A DNA stretch of 64,000 nucleotides from Hydrogenophaga sp040372165 (GTDB taxonomy: Bacteria; Pseudomonadota; Gammaproteobacteria; Burkholderiales; Burkholderiaceae_C). The stretch spans positions 682,001 through 746,000 of the forward strand of contig NZ_BAABWG010000002.1 in the NCBI RefSeq assembly GCF_040372165.1, given 5' to 3'. The position numbers were made by a program, and so were the translations under genes. The notes beneath the pieces were generated by a model that saw nothing but the letters and a program-made list of their open reading frames with translations, did no database searches and had not been told where the DNA came from. This document shows positions 25,182 through 35,430 of the stretch, in pieces (the stretch's first letter is position 1; every line of letters begins with the position of its first letter).

Positions 25182-25315
25182 TGTCGTTGTGGTTCTGTCG
25201 GGCCATGCAGGGTGGCGTTGCGCTCGACCCCATGCAACGCAACGGCCAAACCGCCGATCAAGGCGTATTGCACTTGATGGCGGTCCAGTGCGGCGAAAAG
25301 GTCAAGGTAAAACAC
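25178..25315 (-). pseudogene. N-terminal remnant of an MNT/AbiEii-like nucleotidyltransferase
   Basis: A 45-codon frame from GTG 25315, directly after the glnS stop (25322). The peptide reads LDLFAALDRHQVQYALIGG then LAVALHGVERNAT. This is the opening of stand-alone nucleotidyltransferases (helix, then GG-x-A-x-x-LHG), but the frame stops before the catalytic DxD. ATGA overlap couples it to the 69-residue gene. I read it as a truncated toxin-like nucleotidyltransferase whose 3' part has been lost. Confidence 0.6.
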
Positions 25316-25321
25316 GGCGAC

Positions 25322-27220
<1,899 letters not shown>

Positions 27221-27556
27221 CCCAGCATTCTAGATTTGTTGCAGCGCATTTGCCTGCAGGCCCGCATCCGGCCAAGCTTGCCGAGGTGTTGTGTGGTGTT
27301 GCTGCGTCGCAGCACACCTGCCGCCTGGGGGGCGTGCAGCGCCAGTTGGCGGGCGCCCGTGTAACTGAGGGTTTCACGGGGAGCGGCTTTCGGGTAAGGT
27401 CTCACCATTGCATTTTTGTGCGACAAAAGACTACAGTTCGGATAGCGGCCAGGGGCACAGGCGACGTCTGGCCGATCAGCTGTCCCGACCGGGCCTGAGA
27501 AGGCTTTCTTGTTGTCGCAGGACACAAAGCACAGAACAACTGACAGATTGACAACC

Positions 27557-28240
27557 ATGACCAACGGCGAAGAGCTCAACGCTGACACGGTGGCGATGGA
27601 AGGCGACTCGGAATGGCAGCCAACGCTGGCCGAGGACGTGTTCCAGCCCGACATCAAGGTGCAGGTCACCTGGCGCGACATCGAGAACGCAGTGGTGCGT
27701 GGTGCCATCGTGCCCGCCGAGGCGTATTCGCTCTGGGCGCAGTGGGCCGCTCCGGGCAGCCCCAACCGGATCGAAGAAGGCACCGGCAGAGGCGCCGCCG
27801 AGCCAGCCGCGCCACAGGCACCCATGATGCAGGCGCCACAACAGCAGTCGGCAACGTCTGGCCGCACCCCCATGCCGCCGGTGCGGCGCCTGCAAGGCGA
27901 GATGCCCGAAGTGGCCTGGGCGCGCCATGGCAGCCAGGGTGCCGATGATCTGGATGCGCCTCTGGCCTCCAGCGGTGGCACCGGCTCCATGCTGGCGCTG
28001 ATTCTGGGTGTGATTCTGCTGGTGGGCGCACTGGCCCTGTTCATGCTGGCGGGCTGGGAAGGCTTTGGGCACTATGGCCTGGGTGGCCTGGCCGGTGCTT
28101 ATGCGGTGGGCGCATTCCTGCTGGCCTTCAGCCTGTTCAGGCGCGGGCATCGCGCCACGGGTGGCTTCGTGACCGGCCTGGCGGTGCTGCTGGTGCCTGT
28201 GGCCCTGTGGGCGCTGCGCACGGGTGTGGTGACGCTTTAA
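27557..28240 (+). CDS. Membrane protein with N-terminal soluble domain (227 aa)
   Basis: The ATG at 27557 opens a frame with an N-terminal helical domain (about residues 30-65, VTWRDIENAVVRGAIVPAEA), similar in style to the small domain that opens DUF2157-type proteins. A Pro/Gln-rich linker (about 75-110) follows. Three hydrophobic segments fill about 150-225 (MLALILGVILLVGALALFML). No named family is certain. It is divergent from glnS and convergent with the DUF924 gene. Confidence 0.72.
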   Translation: MTNGEELNADTVAMEGDSEWQPTLAEDVFQPDIKVQVTWRDIENAVVRGAIVPAEAYSLWAQWAAPGSPNRIEEGTGRGAAEPAAPQAPMMQAPQQQSATSGRTPMPPVRRLQGEMPEVAWARHGSQGADDLDAPLASSGGTGSMLALILGVILLVGALALFMLAGWEGFGHYGLGGLAGAYAVGAFLLAFSLFRRGHRATGGFVTGLAVLLVPVALWALRTGVVTL

Positions 28241-28268
28241 GCCTGAGTGGGCCAGCGCAGCTGAAATG

Positions 28269-28901
28269 TCACTGCCCGAAGCGCGGGCCGTCCTTGATGA
28301 ACACCGCCTCCTCGGCGGTGTTTTCACGTCCGAGGGCCGCATTGCGATACGGGAAACGGCCAAAGCGGCGAATGATGTCCTCATGCAGGCGCGCAAAGTG
28401 CACATTTTTGCTCAGCGTGGTCGCCAGCGGCTCGGGCGCACCGGCCACCAGCGCCTCAAACAGCGCCACGCACTGCGCCTGCAGTGCGGCGTCTTCTGCG
28501 TGCATGAGCGGCAGGTAGAGAAACACCCGCCCCACACGGGGCAGCTGCTCGTGCTCGCCGCTGTCGATGGTGCGCAGTGACAGGCGCCGTGCGCGCTCGT
28601 CACCGGCAAATGCCTGCCCTTCTCCGCGGTACACATTGCGGGTGAACTGGTCGAGCAAGATGATGAGTGCCATGCGGTGGCGCAAGTCGTTTTCCCAGTG
28701 TTGCAGGCCGCCGTCCACGGCCTGCGCCACCAGATCGCCGAATCGCTCGCGAATATGGGCGTCCACGGCATCGCCACCTTCAAACCAGTGGTGGGTCTGA
28801 TCATCGGGCGGGTAGTCGGCCTCGAGCGTGTCGCCGAACCAGTACAGCAGCACTTGCCTGGCTTGCGGTTCAAGTGGGGTGTGGTTTTCTGCGGAGGTCA
28901 T
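28269..28901 (-). CDS. DUF924 family protein
   Basis: A 210-residue helical protein with the DUF924 landmarks: VLLYWFGDTLEADYP at the start, LIILLDQFTRNVYRG in the middle (about residues 80-94) and HEDIIRRFGRFPYRNAALGR near the C-terminus. Family proteins are soluble, TPR-like and uncharacterised. Length is as usual for the family. It is a single gene ending 28 bases from the convergent membrane-protein gene. Confidence 0.93.
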   Translation of the reverse strand: MTSAENHTPLEPQARQVLLYWFGDTLEADYPPDDQTHHWFEGGDAVDAHIRERFGDLVAQAVDGGLQHWENDLRHRMALIILLDQFTRNVYRGEGQAFAGDERARRLSLRTIDSGEHEQLPRVGRVFLYLPLMHAEDAALQAQCVALFEALVAGAPEPLATTLSKNVHFARLHEDIIRRFGRFPYRNAALGRENTAEEAVFIKDGPRFGQ

Positions 28902-29074
28902 GTCAGCAGGATGTGTGATCTGTGAGCGTTTGGGCTGAACTTGCGGCCCATGTTACATGGTGATACGAGTTTGACCGTGCATACGAAACTCATTTCAGGG
29001 CTTCTGGGTGTAATTCAATCACCGGGCCGCCAAACCACCCACGAGGAGTGGCCTCACAACCAGGAGCCAATCTG

Positions 29075-29557
29075 ATGAACAAGATGACCCAAACTTCCCA
29101 AGCCGGCCGCAAGGCCTCGATCTGGACCCGCGTGCTGGCCGCGACGGTGGTCGTGGTGGGTGCATGGGGCGCTTCGGCCGCCGGCACCGAAGCCCATGCC
29201 CGCGGTGGCGAGCACCACGGCAAGGACCTTTACTTCTCCATCGGCGTCACCGGCCCCGGCGTGGCCATCGGTGCCAGCAACATGCCACCTGCCGTGGTGT
29301 ATCCGGCGCCGCCTGTGGTCTACCCCGCACCGGCCGTGGTGTATCCCGCGCCTCAGGTGGTGTACCAGCCGCCACGCGTGGTCTACGAGCCAGCGCCGTA
29401 CTATCGCGTTCACCGGCCTCAGCGTGCGCACCGCCACCATGGCCACCGTCATCATGGACACCGCCACCATCGCGGCCATCGTGACTGGTCGGACGGGCGT
29501 GGACATGACCACGATCGCTGGGACGACGACCGTGGCCACCGAGGCCACCGCCGCTGA
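29075..29557 (+). CDS. Exported Pro/Tyr- and His/Arg-rich repeat protein
   Basis: CAGGAG precedes the ATG at 29075. The signal segment (about residues 18-38, VLAATVVVVGAWGASAAG) leads into a mature chain that has the repeat VVYPAP four times with variants (VVYPAPPVVYPAPAVVYPAP) near residues 75-100. It ends with a His/Arg/Asp-rich tail (HRHHGHRHHGHRHH). Similar short proteins occur in Comamonadaceae without known function. The His-rich tail could bind metal, judging only by composition. Confidence 0.75.
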   Translation: MNKMTQTSQAGRKASIWTRVLAATVVVVGAWGASAAGTEAHARGGEHHGKDLYFSIGVTGPGVAIGASNMPPAVVYPAPPVVYPAPAVVYPAPQVVYQPPRVVYEPAPYYRVHRPQRAHRHHGHRHHGHRHHRGHRDWSDGRGHDHDRWDDDRGHRGHRR

Positions 29558-29602
29558 GACAGGCAGGGTTGACGATTGAGTCCGCTTTGAGGCGAACCCC
29601 GC

Positions 29603-30457
29603 TCACATCGCTTTGAAGCGTGAGGCGTGCAACCGGGAAACCGGCCACGCCTCTTTTCTTTGGCGCAGGCGCAGCCTGAGCTTTCCGGCTTCGTCGCGCT
29701 CCACTGTCTCGATGGCGGTGCAGCGCACGACAGTGCCGCGGTGGATCTGCCAGAAGGTGTCGGGGTCGAGCTGGGGCAGGAGTTCCTTGAGTGGTGTGCG
29801 GATCAGCCACTCTTTCTCTTCGGTGAGCACGCGCACATATTTGTCTGCCGCTTCGAAGACCAGCACCTCGTCCACAGGCACCATGTGAATCTGCTGCCCA
29901 TGGCTGGCCTGGATGACTTGCAGCCGGGCAGGGGGCGCGGCGGCAGGCGAGGCGCTCTGGCCGATGCCTTGCCCCAGCAAGGCGCGCAACTGGCCGAGCG
30001 CGGCCTCGTCCAGTGCCGGGGACTGGGCCGCTTGCTGCCGGGCAGACAGCCGCTCCTGCAGGCGTTTGACGGTCTGGGCCAGGCGGTCGGCCTGCACGGG
30101 CTTGAGCAAATAGTCGGTGGCCTGGGCTTCAAACGCTGCCATGGCGTATTCGTCGTAGGCGGTGACGAACACGATGGCGGGCAGTGGCGGCGCATCCTCC
30201 TCTTGTGGCCATTCATCGGCCATCTCGGCTGCGGCGTCCAGCCCGGTCTGGCCTGGCATGCGGATGTCGAAAAACACCACATCGGGCTGCAGCTCCAGCG
30301 CTGCACTCACGGCGGAGAGGCCATCGCCCACTTGCCGGGCGATCTGCAGCTCGGGCCATGCTTTGGCCAGTTCGGCCTGCAAGGCGGCGGCGAGCAGGGG
30401 CTCGTCTTCGGCGATGAGGGCGGTGGGGGCGTTGACGGTGGGTGATGCAGACGTCAT
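29603..30457 (-). CDS. LytTR-family response regulator
   Basis: A 284-residue protein with a receiver domain (about residues 14-135: ALIAEDEPLL, phospho-acceptor in VVFFDIRMPGQTG, KPVQAD) and a C-terminal LytTR DNA-binding domain (about 185-284). The latter has VDEVLVFEAADKYVRVLTEE and FWQIHRGTVV. It pairs with the histidine kinase encoded upstream, overlapping its stop by the ATGA at 30454-30457. LytTR regulators bind paired short direct repeats near promoters. AlgR-like in layout, but I give no gene symbol because the target is not known. Confidence 0.93.
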   Translation of the reverse strand: MTSASPTVNAPTALIAEDEPLLAAALQAELAKAWPELQIARQVGDGLSAVSAALELQPDVVFFDIRMPGQTGLDAAAEMADEWPQEEDAPPLPAIVFVTAYDEYAMAAFEAQATDYLLKPVQADRLAQTVKRLQERLSARQQAAQSPALDEAALGQLRALLGQGIGQSASPAAAPPARLQVIQASHGQQIHMVPVDEVLVFEAADKYVRVLTEEKEWLIRTPLKELLPQLDPDTFWQIHRGTVVRCTAIETVERDEAGKLRLRLRQRKEAWPVSRLHASRFKAM

Positions 30458-31590
30458 GCGGATGTGTAGGTGTGGCAGGGCAGGGAAATGCGGATGCTCG
30501 TGCCCTGGTCGGGGGCACTGTCCCATTCGATGCTGGCCTCGCCGGGGTAGGCCGTCTCCAGCCTTTCACGCACTTGTGCCAGACCGAAGTGGCTGCCTCC
30601 GTCTTCGGGCGGTGGGGCATCGAACGGGTTGAGCGAACAGCCGGTACCGGTGTCGCTCACGGTCAGCACCATGCGGCCCTTCGCCTCCGGCTCGGCGGAC
30701 ACGCGAAGCTCGCCTCCCTGCACGGCCGGCTCCAGGCCATGGCGGATGGCGTTTTCCACCAGCGGCTGCAGCAGCAGGGGCGGCACCGGGCAGTCGCGCA
30801 GGGCGTCGGGCAGCGTCAGCGTGTGGCGCAGGCGCGGGCCCATGCGCACCGCCATGATGGCAAGGTAGTCGTCCAGGCGCTGAAACTCCAGGCTCAGGGT
30901 GTGTTGCGTCTGCCCCTGGCTGGTATCCACGCGCGATGCGGCCAGTGTGGCTCGCAGATAGGCATTGAGCCGGTCCACCATGTCGATCGCCCGGGGCGGG
31001 TCCACCGCAATGAGTGCACGCAGGTTCGACAAGGTGTTGAACAACATGTGCGGCTCCAGCTGTGTCTCCAGCAGCTTGAGTCGGGCTTCGGAGGCCTGGC
31101 GCTGCAGGGAGAGACTGCGCTCGCGCACATAGAACGAACTGAGGATGGCCACGCTGATGGCGATGGAGCCTCCCAGAAAACCCATGAAGCGCCAGGGCGA
31201 ATCGGTGAGCAGGGCGAAGGTGTCGTGGCCGCTGTACTGGTCGCCGACCAGTGTGCCCAGGGCATAGCCCACGAGGATGGCACCACCCATGTAGATCCAG
31301 GTCGCCGTCATGTTGGACCAGTAGCTGGGCGCTGGCAGGTTCAGCGGCCCGCGCAGGGCAATGCGCAATGGGTCTGACAGCGTCCAGATGCACATCGAGA
31401 TCGCATAGCTGTAAACCATGGACACGCCCAGGGCCGCCCCCTTGTTGCCGGTGCCCCACTGAAAGGTGCCGATCAGCGGCGCCAGCAAGAGGATCACGGC
31501 CAGTCGCCTCAGCAGGCCGGGCCGGCTCTCGGGGGGCAGCCAGAAGAACAGGGTGTTGGCCACCCGGAGTCGCAGGGGCTTGTCGCTCAT
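30454..31590 (-). CDS. LytS/AlgZ-type sensor histidine kinase
   Basis: A 378-residue protein with five or six hydrophobic segments in the first 165 residues, then a coiled linker. A His_kinase (pfam06580-type) domain follows: LKLLETQLEPHMLFNTLSNL, where the His after EP is the phospho-accepting site, and PPLLLQPLVENAIRHG with the ATPase motif in LTVSDTGTG and HFGLAQVRERL. This class phosphorylates LytTR regulators. It overlaps the hydrolase gene upstream and the regulator downstream by 4 bases each. The start at 31590 replaces a long arginine-rich extension. Confidence 0.94.
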   Translation of the reverse strand: MSDKPLRLRVANTLFFWLPPESRPGLLRRLAVILLLAPLIGTFQWGTGNKGAALGVSMVYSYAISMCIWTLSDPLRIALRGPLNLPAPSYWSNMTATWIYMGGAILVGYALGTLVGDQYSGHDTFALLTDSPWRFMGFLGGSIAISVAILSSFYVRERSLSLQRQASEARLKLLETQLEPHMLFNTLSNLRALIAVDPPRAIDMVDRLNAYLRATLAASRVDTSQGQTQHTLSLEFQRLDDYLAIMAVRMGPRLRHTLTLPDALRDCPVPPLLLQPLVENAIRHGLEPAVQGGELRVSAEPEAKGRMVLTVSDTGTGCSLNPFDAPPPEDGGSHFGLAQVRERLETAYPGEASIEWDSAPDQGTSIRISLPCHTYTSA

Positions 31591-32732
31591 GAAACCTTGT
31601 TTGCATTGGCAGCGAGATGCTGCACATGGAATGCCACGATTCTGGCATGAGCGGCGGACCGGTCTGTCGGGTCGAACTTGGGGTTGGGCTCGCCGCCGCG
31701 CACCTGGCTGGCCGCCACTTCCCTGGCCACAGACGCGGGCCATGGAGAGAGGATGTCGAAATGGCCGGCATTGGGCAGCGGTGCCATCATCTCTGCGGTG
31801 CGGCAGTGGGCCACCACATGCTGGGCGTGAAAGCGGGGCACCAGCACTGTGTCGTCTTGTGCGGTGACCACGAACACAGGAATGCGGATGCGCGCCAGGC
31901 TCTCAGGGGTGAAGATCGCGGCCACGGGCACGGCCAGCGAGATGGCGGCCACGCGCGGATCGGGCCGTGGGTCCTGCTGGGCTTGCACACTGCGTCCACC
32001 GTGCAGGGCCTTGACATGGCCAGGCAACATGAAGCCAGGCACCCAGCGCGCCTGGTTGAAGCGTGCTTCGCGTTCTTTGCGCGCGGGCCCGCTGGGCGCG
32101 CCCTGGAAGCAAAAGCCTTCGTCCGCTTCGCGATGGCGGTTGCAATGGCGCACCATGGTCTGCAGGCTCCACTGGCCTCCTGCCAGCGAGAGGGCGGTGA
32201 CGCCGCCGGCCGACATGCCATGCACACCCACCGAGCGGAGGTCCAGCCTCTGCGACCAGTCCGGGTGTTCGGCCAGCGCATCGATCAGTTCCCTGACTTC
32301 CAGGGGGCGGCGCTTGAAGGATTCGGGGCCTGTGAGGCGGCGATCCCGGTAGTTGTCTCCCTCGTGAAGCGGCTGCGCCACCACAAAACCTGCCCGGACA
32401 AACGCGGCAGCGAGGTCATGGTCGGCGACGGCACTTCCACCGCTGCCATGGGAGATGACGATGAGCGGATGGCGGCCGGGCAGTGGCGCGGCATCCACGG
32501 CTACCTGGATGCGGAAGTCTCCGCGCTGCAGGGGCTGCTCCGCTGCCTGGGTGGGGTAGACGAGCGTGACCGGGGTGGTGCCGGCCATCCACTCGGTCAG
32601 GCCGATGCGCACGGGTGATGCGTCTGCGGATGTGTCCTGCCCGGCAAGCGAAGGTGTGGCGAATGGCATGGTCATGGCGGTGGCTGCAACGGTGGCGGTG
32701 GTCTGGAGAATGAACTGGCGGCGGTTGGTCAT
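31587..32732 (-). CDS. Exported alpha/beta hydrolase (dienelactone-hydrolase/PAF-acetylhydrolase-like)
   Basis: A 381-residue protein starting at MTNRRQFIL. The pair of arginines before a hydrophobic segment suggests a Tat-type signal (about residues 1-31), ending PSLAG. The mature enzyme has the nucleophile elbow in VHGMSAGGV and the oxyanion strand PLIVISHGSGGS; the acid and histidine lie in VTAQDDTVL and NAGHFDIL. The substrate is unknown. It is part of the kinase/regulator operon, overlapping the kinase start by ATGA. Confidence 0.88.
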   Translation of the reverse strand: MTNRRQFILQTTATVAATAMTMPFATPSLAGQDTSADASPVRIGLTEWMAGTTPVTLVYPTQAAEQPLQRGDFRIQVAVDAAPLPGRHPLIVISHGSGGSAVADHDLAAAFVRAGFVVAQPLHEGDNYRDRRLTGPESFKRRPLEVRELIDALAEHPDWSQRLDLRSVGVHGMSAGGVTALSLAGGQWSLQTMVRHCNRHREADEGFCFQGAPSGPARKEREARFNQARWVPGFMLPGHVKALHGGRSVQAQQDPRPDPRVAAISLAVPVAAIFTPESLARIRIPVFVVTAQDDTVLVPRFHAQHVVAHCRTAEMMAPLPNAGHFDILSPWPASVAREVAASQVRGGEPNPKFDPTDRSAAHARIVAFHVQHLAANANKVS

Positions 32733-32751
32733 GGCGTTGGCTTTCCCGGCA

Positions 32752-33069
32752 TCAGCCACGGCGACGGCGAATGGCTTCGCGCTCTCGCTCGATCAGGCTT
32801 TCGCGGAGCACCAGGCCAGTGGGCTGCATCCACACCACCAGGGTGTGTACCGCCAGGCCGATGATCCAGCCACCGGTGGGCAGGCCGAGCCAGCCACTGT
32901 CACTGCCCTTGAACCACAGCACGGCATTGACGACGGCAAACACGGCCAGATGGATGGCCCAGGACAGCTTCATGCTGGCAGCGCGACGGGCGGCCTTCTC
33001 TTCGGTTTCGGTGAGGGCGCGGGTGTCGGGGGTGGCGTTGGTGTTGGATTGGTTGAATGCGGCGTTCAT
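32752..33069 (-). CDS. 2TM-domain protein (105 aa)
   Basis: A 105-residue protein with two hydrophobic segments (about residues 33-52 and 66-84) within a 2TM domain: KLSWAIHLAVFAVVNAVLW and GWIIGLAVHTLVVW. The ends are charged (EEKAARRAAS; IEREREAIRRRRG). AAAGGA lies about 10 bases before the ATG. 2TM domains often sit beside or fused to LytTR-type signalling genes, which fits the kinase and regulator downstream in the same operon. Function unknown. Confidence 0.88.
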   Translation of the reverse strand: MNAAFNQSNTNATPDTRALTETEEKAARRAASMKLSWAIHLAVFAVVNAVLWFKGSDSGWLGLPTGGWIIGLAVHTLVVWMQPTGLVLRESLIEREREAIRRRRG

Positions 33070-33129
33070 GATGTTGTCCTTTCGGGGGTGAATTGAGTCT
33101 GGATCTGGATTTGTGTCGGAGCGGGCAAC

Positions 33130-33531
33130 TCAGCCGAAGACCAGGTTGCCGAAGTAGCGGCCGGGCAGGAGGGTGAGTGCCCCGGTGATGAGGCAGGCGC
33201 TCACATAGAGGCTGATCATGGTGATGCGGTGGGTGCGGATGCGCTTTCTGGCCAGGGCCCAGAAAGCCAGGATGAGGCTGCCGAACACCACCGGGACGAG
33301 GAGATGGATAGGCGTGTATCCGGCGATGTTGGGCAGACGGAAATCGCGAATGAACAGGGCCGTGATGGCGGCGACCACCATGAGGCTCACCCAAAGGTAG
33401 CCGGCCATGCGGTGAAGACGGGGCCTGGGGCCGGTGGTGCCTTGACGGCGGGCCATCAAGGCGACGGGACCCACAAGAATGGCTGCAATGGCGGCGCCAG
33501 CGTGGACGGCGATCAAAGGGGTCATTTGCAT
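33130..33531 (-). CDS. DUF2306-like four-helix membrane protein
   Basis: A 133-residue protein starting at MQMTPLIAVHAGAAIAA. Four hydrophobic segments carry the family positions: HAGAAIAAILVGPVALM, PRLHRMAGYLWVSLMVV (histidine at the start of helix 2) and RTHRITMISLYVSA. The length and the paired histidines fit small DUF2306 members, which are of unknown function and may bind haem or lipid. An in-frame extension to 33759 is rejected as it lacks hydrophobic or coding character. It is the first gene of the operon ending at 29603. Confidence 0.85.
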   Translation of the reverse strand: MQMTPLIAVHAGAAIAAILVGPVALMARRQGTTGPRPRLHRMAGYLWVSLMVVAAITALFIRDFRLPNIAGYTPIHLLVPVVFGSLILAFWALARKRIRTHRITMISLYVSACLITGALTLLPGRYFGNLVFG

Positions 33532-33811
33532 GGTGGGCTCCGTGTGTTGGTTTGTTTGTTTGCTGTTTGTCTGTCGATGGGTGAACTTTGCCGGGCCATG
33601 CCGCCCGGCGCAGCAGGCTTGCGACGGAACGCCCACTGGTGTCGTGAAATGCCGCTGACAGGGAGTGAATGGCGGCGCCTTTCGGCCTGAAATGCCAAAA
33701 TCGGGCGTGAAATGCAGGCCATCCAAGGCCATACACAGGCTGTTGACGCCTGGAAACACCTGCGTCTGTGCCGGGGCGGCCGCAGGGCCGGGGAGTCCCT
33801 ACAATGGCTTC

Positions 33812-34414
33812 ATGAACCCCATTTCTCGAACGACACGCCGGCAATGGCTGGCCTTGCCACTGGCGGCTGCCGCATGGTCCGGCCTCGGCGTTTTGGGCCG
33901 AACAGCCGCTGCGCAGTCGATGCCCACCTCGTTCGATGTGCCGACATCGCTGGTGGCGCAACTGCTGGCCAAGCAGTTCCCCAAGCGGCTGGAGTTCATG
34001 GAGTTTTTCACTGTGCTGCTCTCCAACCCCAAGGTGCGGATGCTGCCGGCCCAGAACCGGCTGTCCACACTGCTCGATGGGCGGCTGTCATCACCCCTGT
34101 ACGGCAATCAGGTGCTCAACCTCAAGGCGCTGGAGATCAGCTACGGCCTGCGGTTTGACCCGCCCACCCGGGCCGTGCGCCTTGTCCTGCCGCGACTGGA
34201 GCAGTTCGAGCTGCCCGGTGTGCTCGACCCGGTGCACAAGGAGTCCATGCGCAACCTTGGCTCCCTGATCGCCACCAACGCCTTGCACGACGCAGCGGTG
34301 CACCGTTTCAGCGAGCACGAAATGCTCATGGCCCAGGGTCTGGGGCTGATGCCGGGTGAGGTGCAGGTGCTCGACAAAGGGCTTCGCCTCAATTTGCAGT
34401 CTTCGTCCCGTTAG
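33812..34414 (+). CDS. DUF1439-like exported protein (200 aa)
   Basis: The product starts with a twin-arginine-like signal (RTTRRQWLALPLAAAAWSG) ending GRTAAAQS. The mature domain is mostly beta: TSLVAQLLAKQFPKRLEFM, LSTLLDGRLSSPLYG and LNLKALEISYGLRFDPPTRA. It follows the DUF1439 pattern of a lipid-binding-like barrel with amphipathic strands, but without the lipobox that many members have. Function unknown. It is divergent from the DUF2306 gene and lies upstream of uppP. Confidence 0.75.
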   Translation: MNPISRTTRRQWLALPLAAAAWSGLGVLGRTAAAQSMPTSFDVPTSLVAQLLAKQFPKRLEFMEFFTVLLSNPKVRMLPAQNRLSTLLDGRLSSPLYGNQVLNLKALEISYGLRFDPPTRAVRLVLPRLEQFELPGVLDPVHKESMRNLGSLIATNALHDAAVHRFSEHEMLMAQGLGLMPGEVQVLDKGLRLNLQSSSR

Positions 34415-34552
34415 CCCGCCAGCCTGGCTGCCTACCCGATAGCGCAATGGCCGGGCAGCCGGGCCTGCAAAGACGACCCCGGCCAGCCGTTACGATACGG
34501 CCGTGCACCGGACTTCACCGCGTCACATTCACACCACCCAATTGCTTCCTGT

Positions 34553-35386
34553 ATGGACATACTTTTGCTGATCAAGGCCGCCGTCATGGGCGTGGTCGAG
34601 GGACTGACCGAGTTCCTGCCGATATCGTCGACCGGGCACCTGATCCTCGCGGCTTCGCTGATGGACATGCCGGGCGAGCGCACCAAGCTGTTCGAAGTGG
34701 TGATCCAGACAGGCGCCATCATGGCCATCGTCTCGCTCTACGTTGAGCGTCTGTGGAAGACGGTGCTGGGCCTGCCCAGGGACCGCACAGCTCAGCGATT
34801 TGCGGTGAATGTGGTGGTGGGCTTCCTGCCGGCCGCGGTGGCAGGCGTGCTGTTCATCGACATCATCAAGAATGTGTTGTTCAATCCGCTGGTGGTGGCC
34901 CTGGGGTTCATCGTGGGTGGGCTGGTCATACTGTGGGCCGAGCGTCTGCAGGCGCGCGGCGCATCGTCGCGTGTGACCGATGTGGACGCCGTCAGCTGGA
35001 TCGATGCGCTGAAGGTGGGGCTGATCCAGTGCGTGGCGCTGGTGCCGGGCGTGAGCCGTTCGGGCGCCACCATCGTGGGCGCCATGCTGGTGGGGTTCGA
35101 GCGCAAGACAGCGACCGAATTCAGCTTCTTTCTGGCCATCCCGATGCTGTTCGGTGCCGCCACCTACGATATCTACAAGCACCATGAGCTGCTGAGCAGC
35201 GCGGATGTACCGATGTATGCAATCGGTCTGCTGGTGTCCTGGGCCTCGGCCTGGGTGTGTGTGCGCTGGCTGTTGCGGTTCGTGGAAAGCCATAACCTGG
35301 TGCCGTTCGCTTGGTACCGCATTGGCTTTGGGCTGCTGATTCTTCTCACGGCACAAATGGGCTGGGTAGACTGGTCGAGTTCCTGA
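34553..35386 (+). CDS. uppP: Undecaprenyl-diphosphatase UppP (BacA)
   Basis: A 277-residue membrane protein with about eight hydrophobic segments. The two catalytic regions are clear: EGLTEFLPISSTGHL at residues 16-30 and PGVSRSGATIVGAM near 164-177, giving the Glu, Ser and Arg residues of the active site. It hydrolyses undecaprenyl diphosphate so that the lipid carrier can be reused in peptidoglycan and polysaccharide synthesis; its loss sensitises cells to bacitracin. An intrinsic terminator follows. Confidence 0.97.
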   Translation: MDILLLIKAAVMGVVEGLTEFLPISSTGHLILAASLMDMPGERTKLFEVVIQTGAIMAIVSLYVERLWKTVLGLPRDRTAQRFAVNVVVGFLPAAVAGVLFIDIIKNVLFNPLVVALGFIVGGLVILWAERLQARGASSRVTDVDAVSWIDALKVGLIQCVALVPGVSRSGATIVGAMLVGFERKTATEFSFFLAIPMLFGAATYDIYKHHELLSSADVPMYAIGLLVSWASAWVCVRWLLRFVESHNLVPFAWYRIGFGLLILLTAQMGWVDWSSS

Positions 35387-35410
35387 CAGGCAGGGGTCCT
35401 GTTTTTTTTT
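35386..35410 (+). terminator. Rho-independent terminator after uppP
   Basis: ACAGG and CCTGT pair around a 7-base loop, followed by nine T (35402-35410). It begins at the uppP stop and precedes the MFS gene at 35431, so the two genes are probably separately transcribed or partly read through. Confidence 0.8.
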
Positions 35411-35430
35411 GCGGTAGTTTCAGGTCGGTT

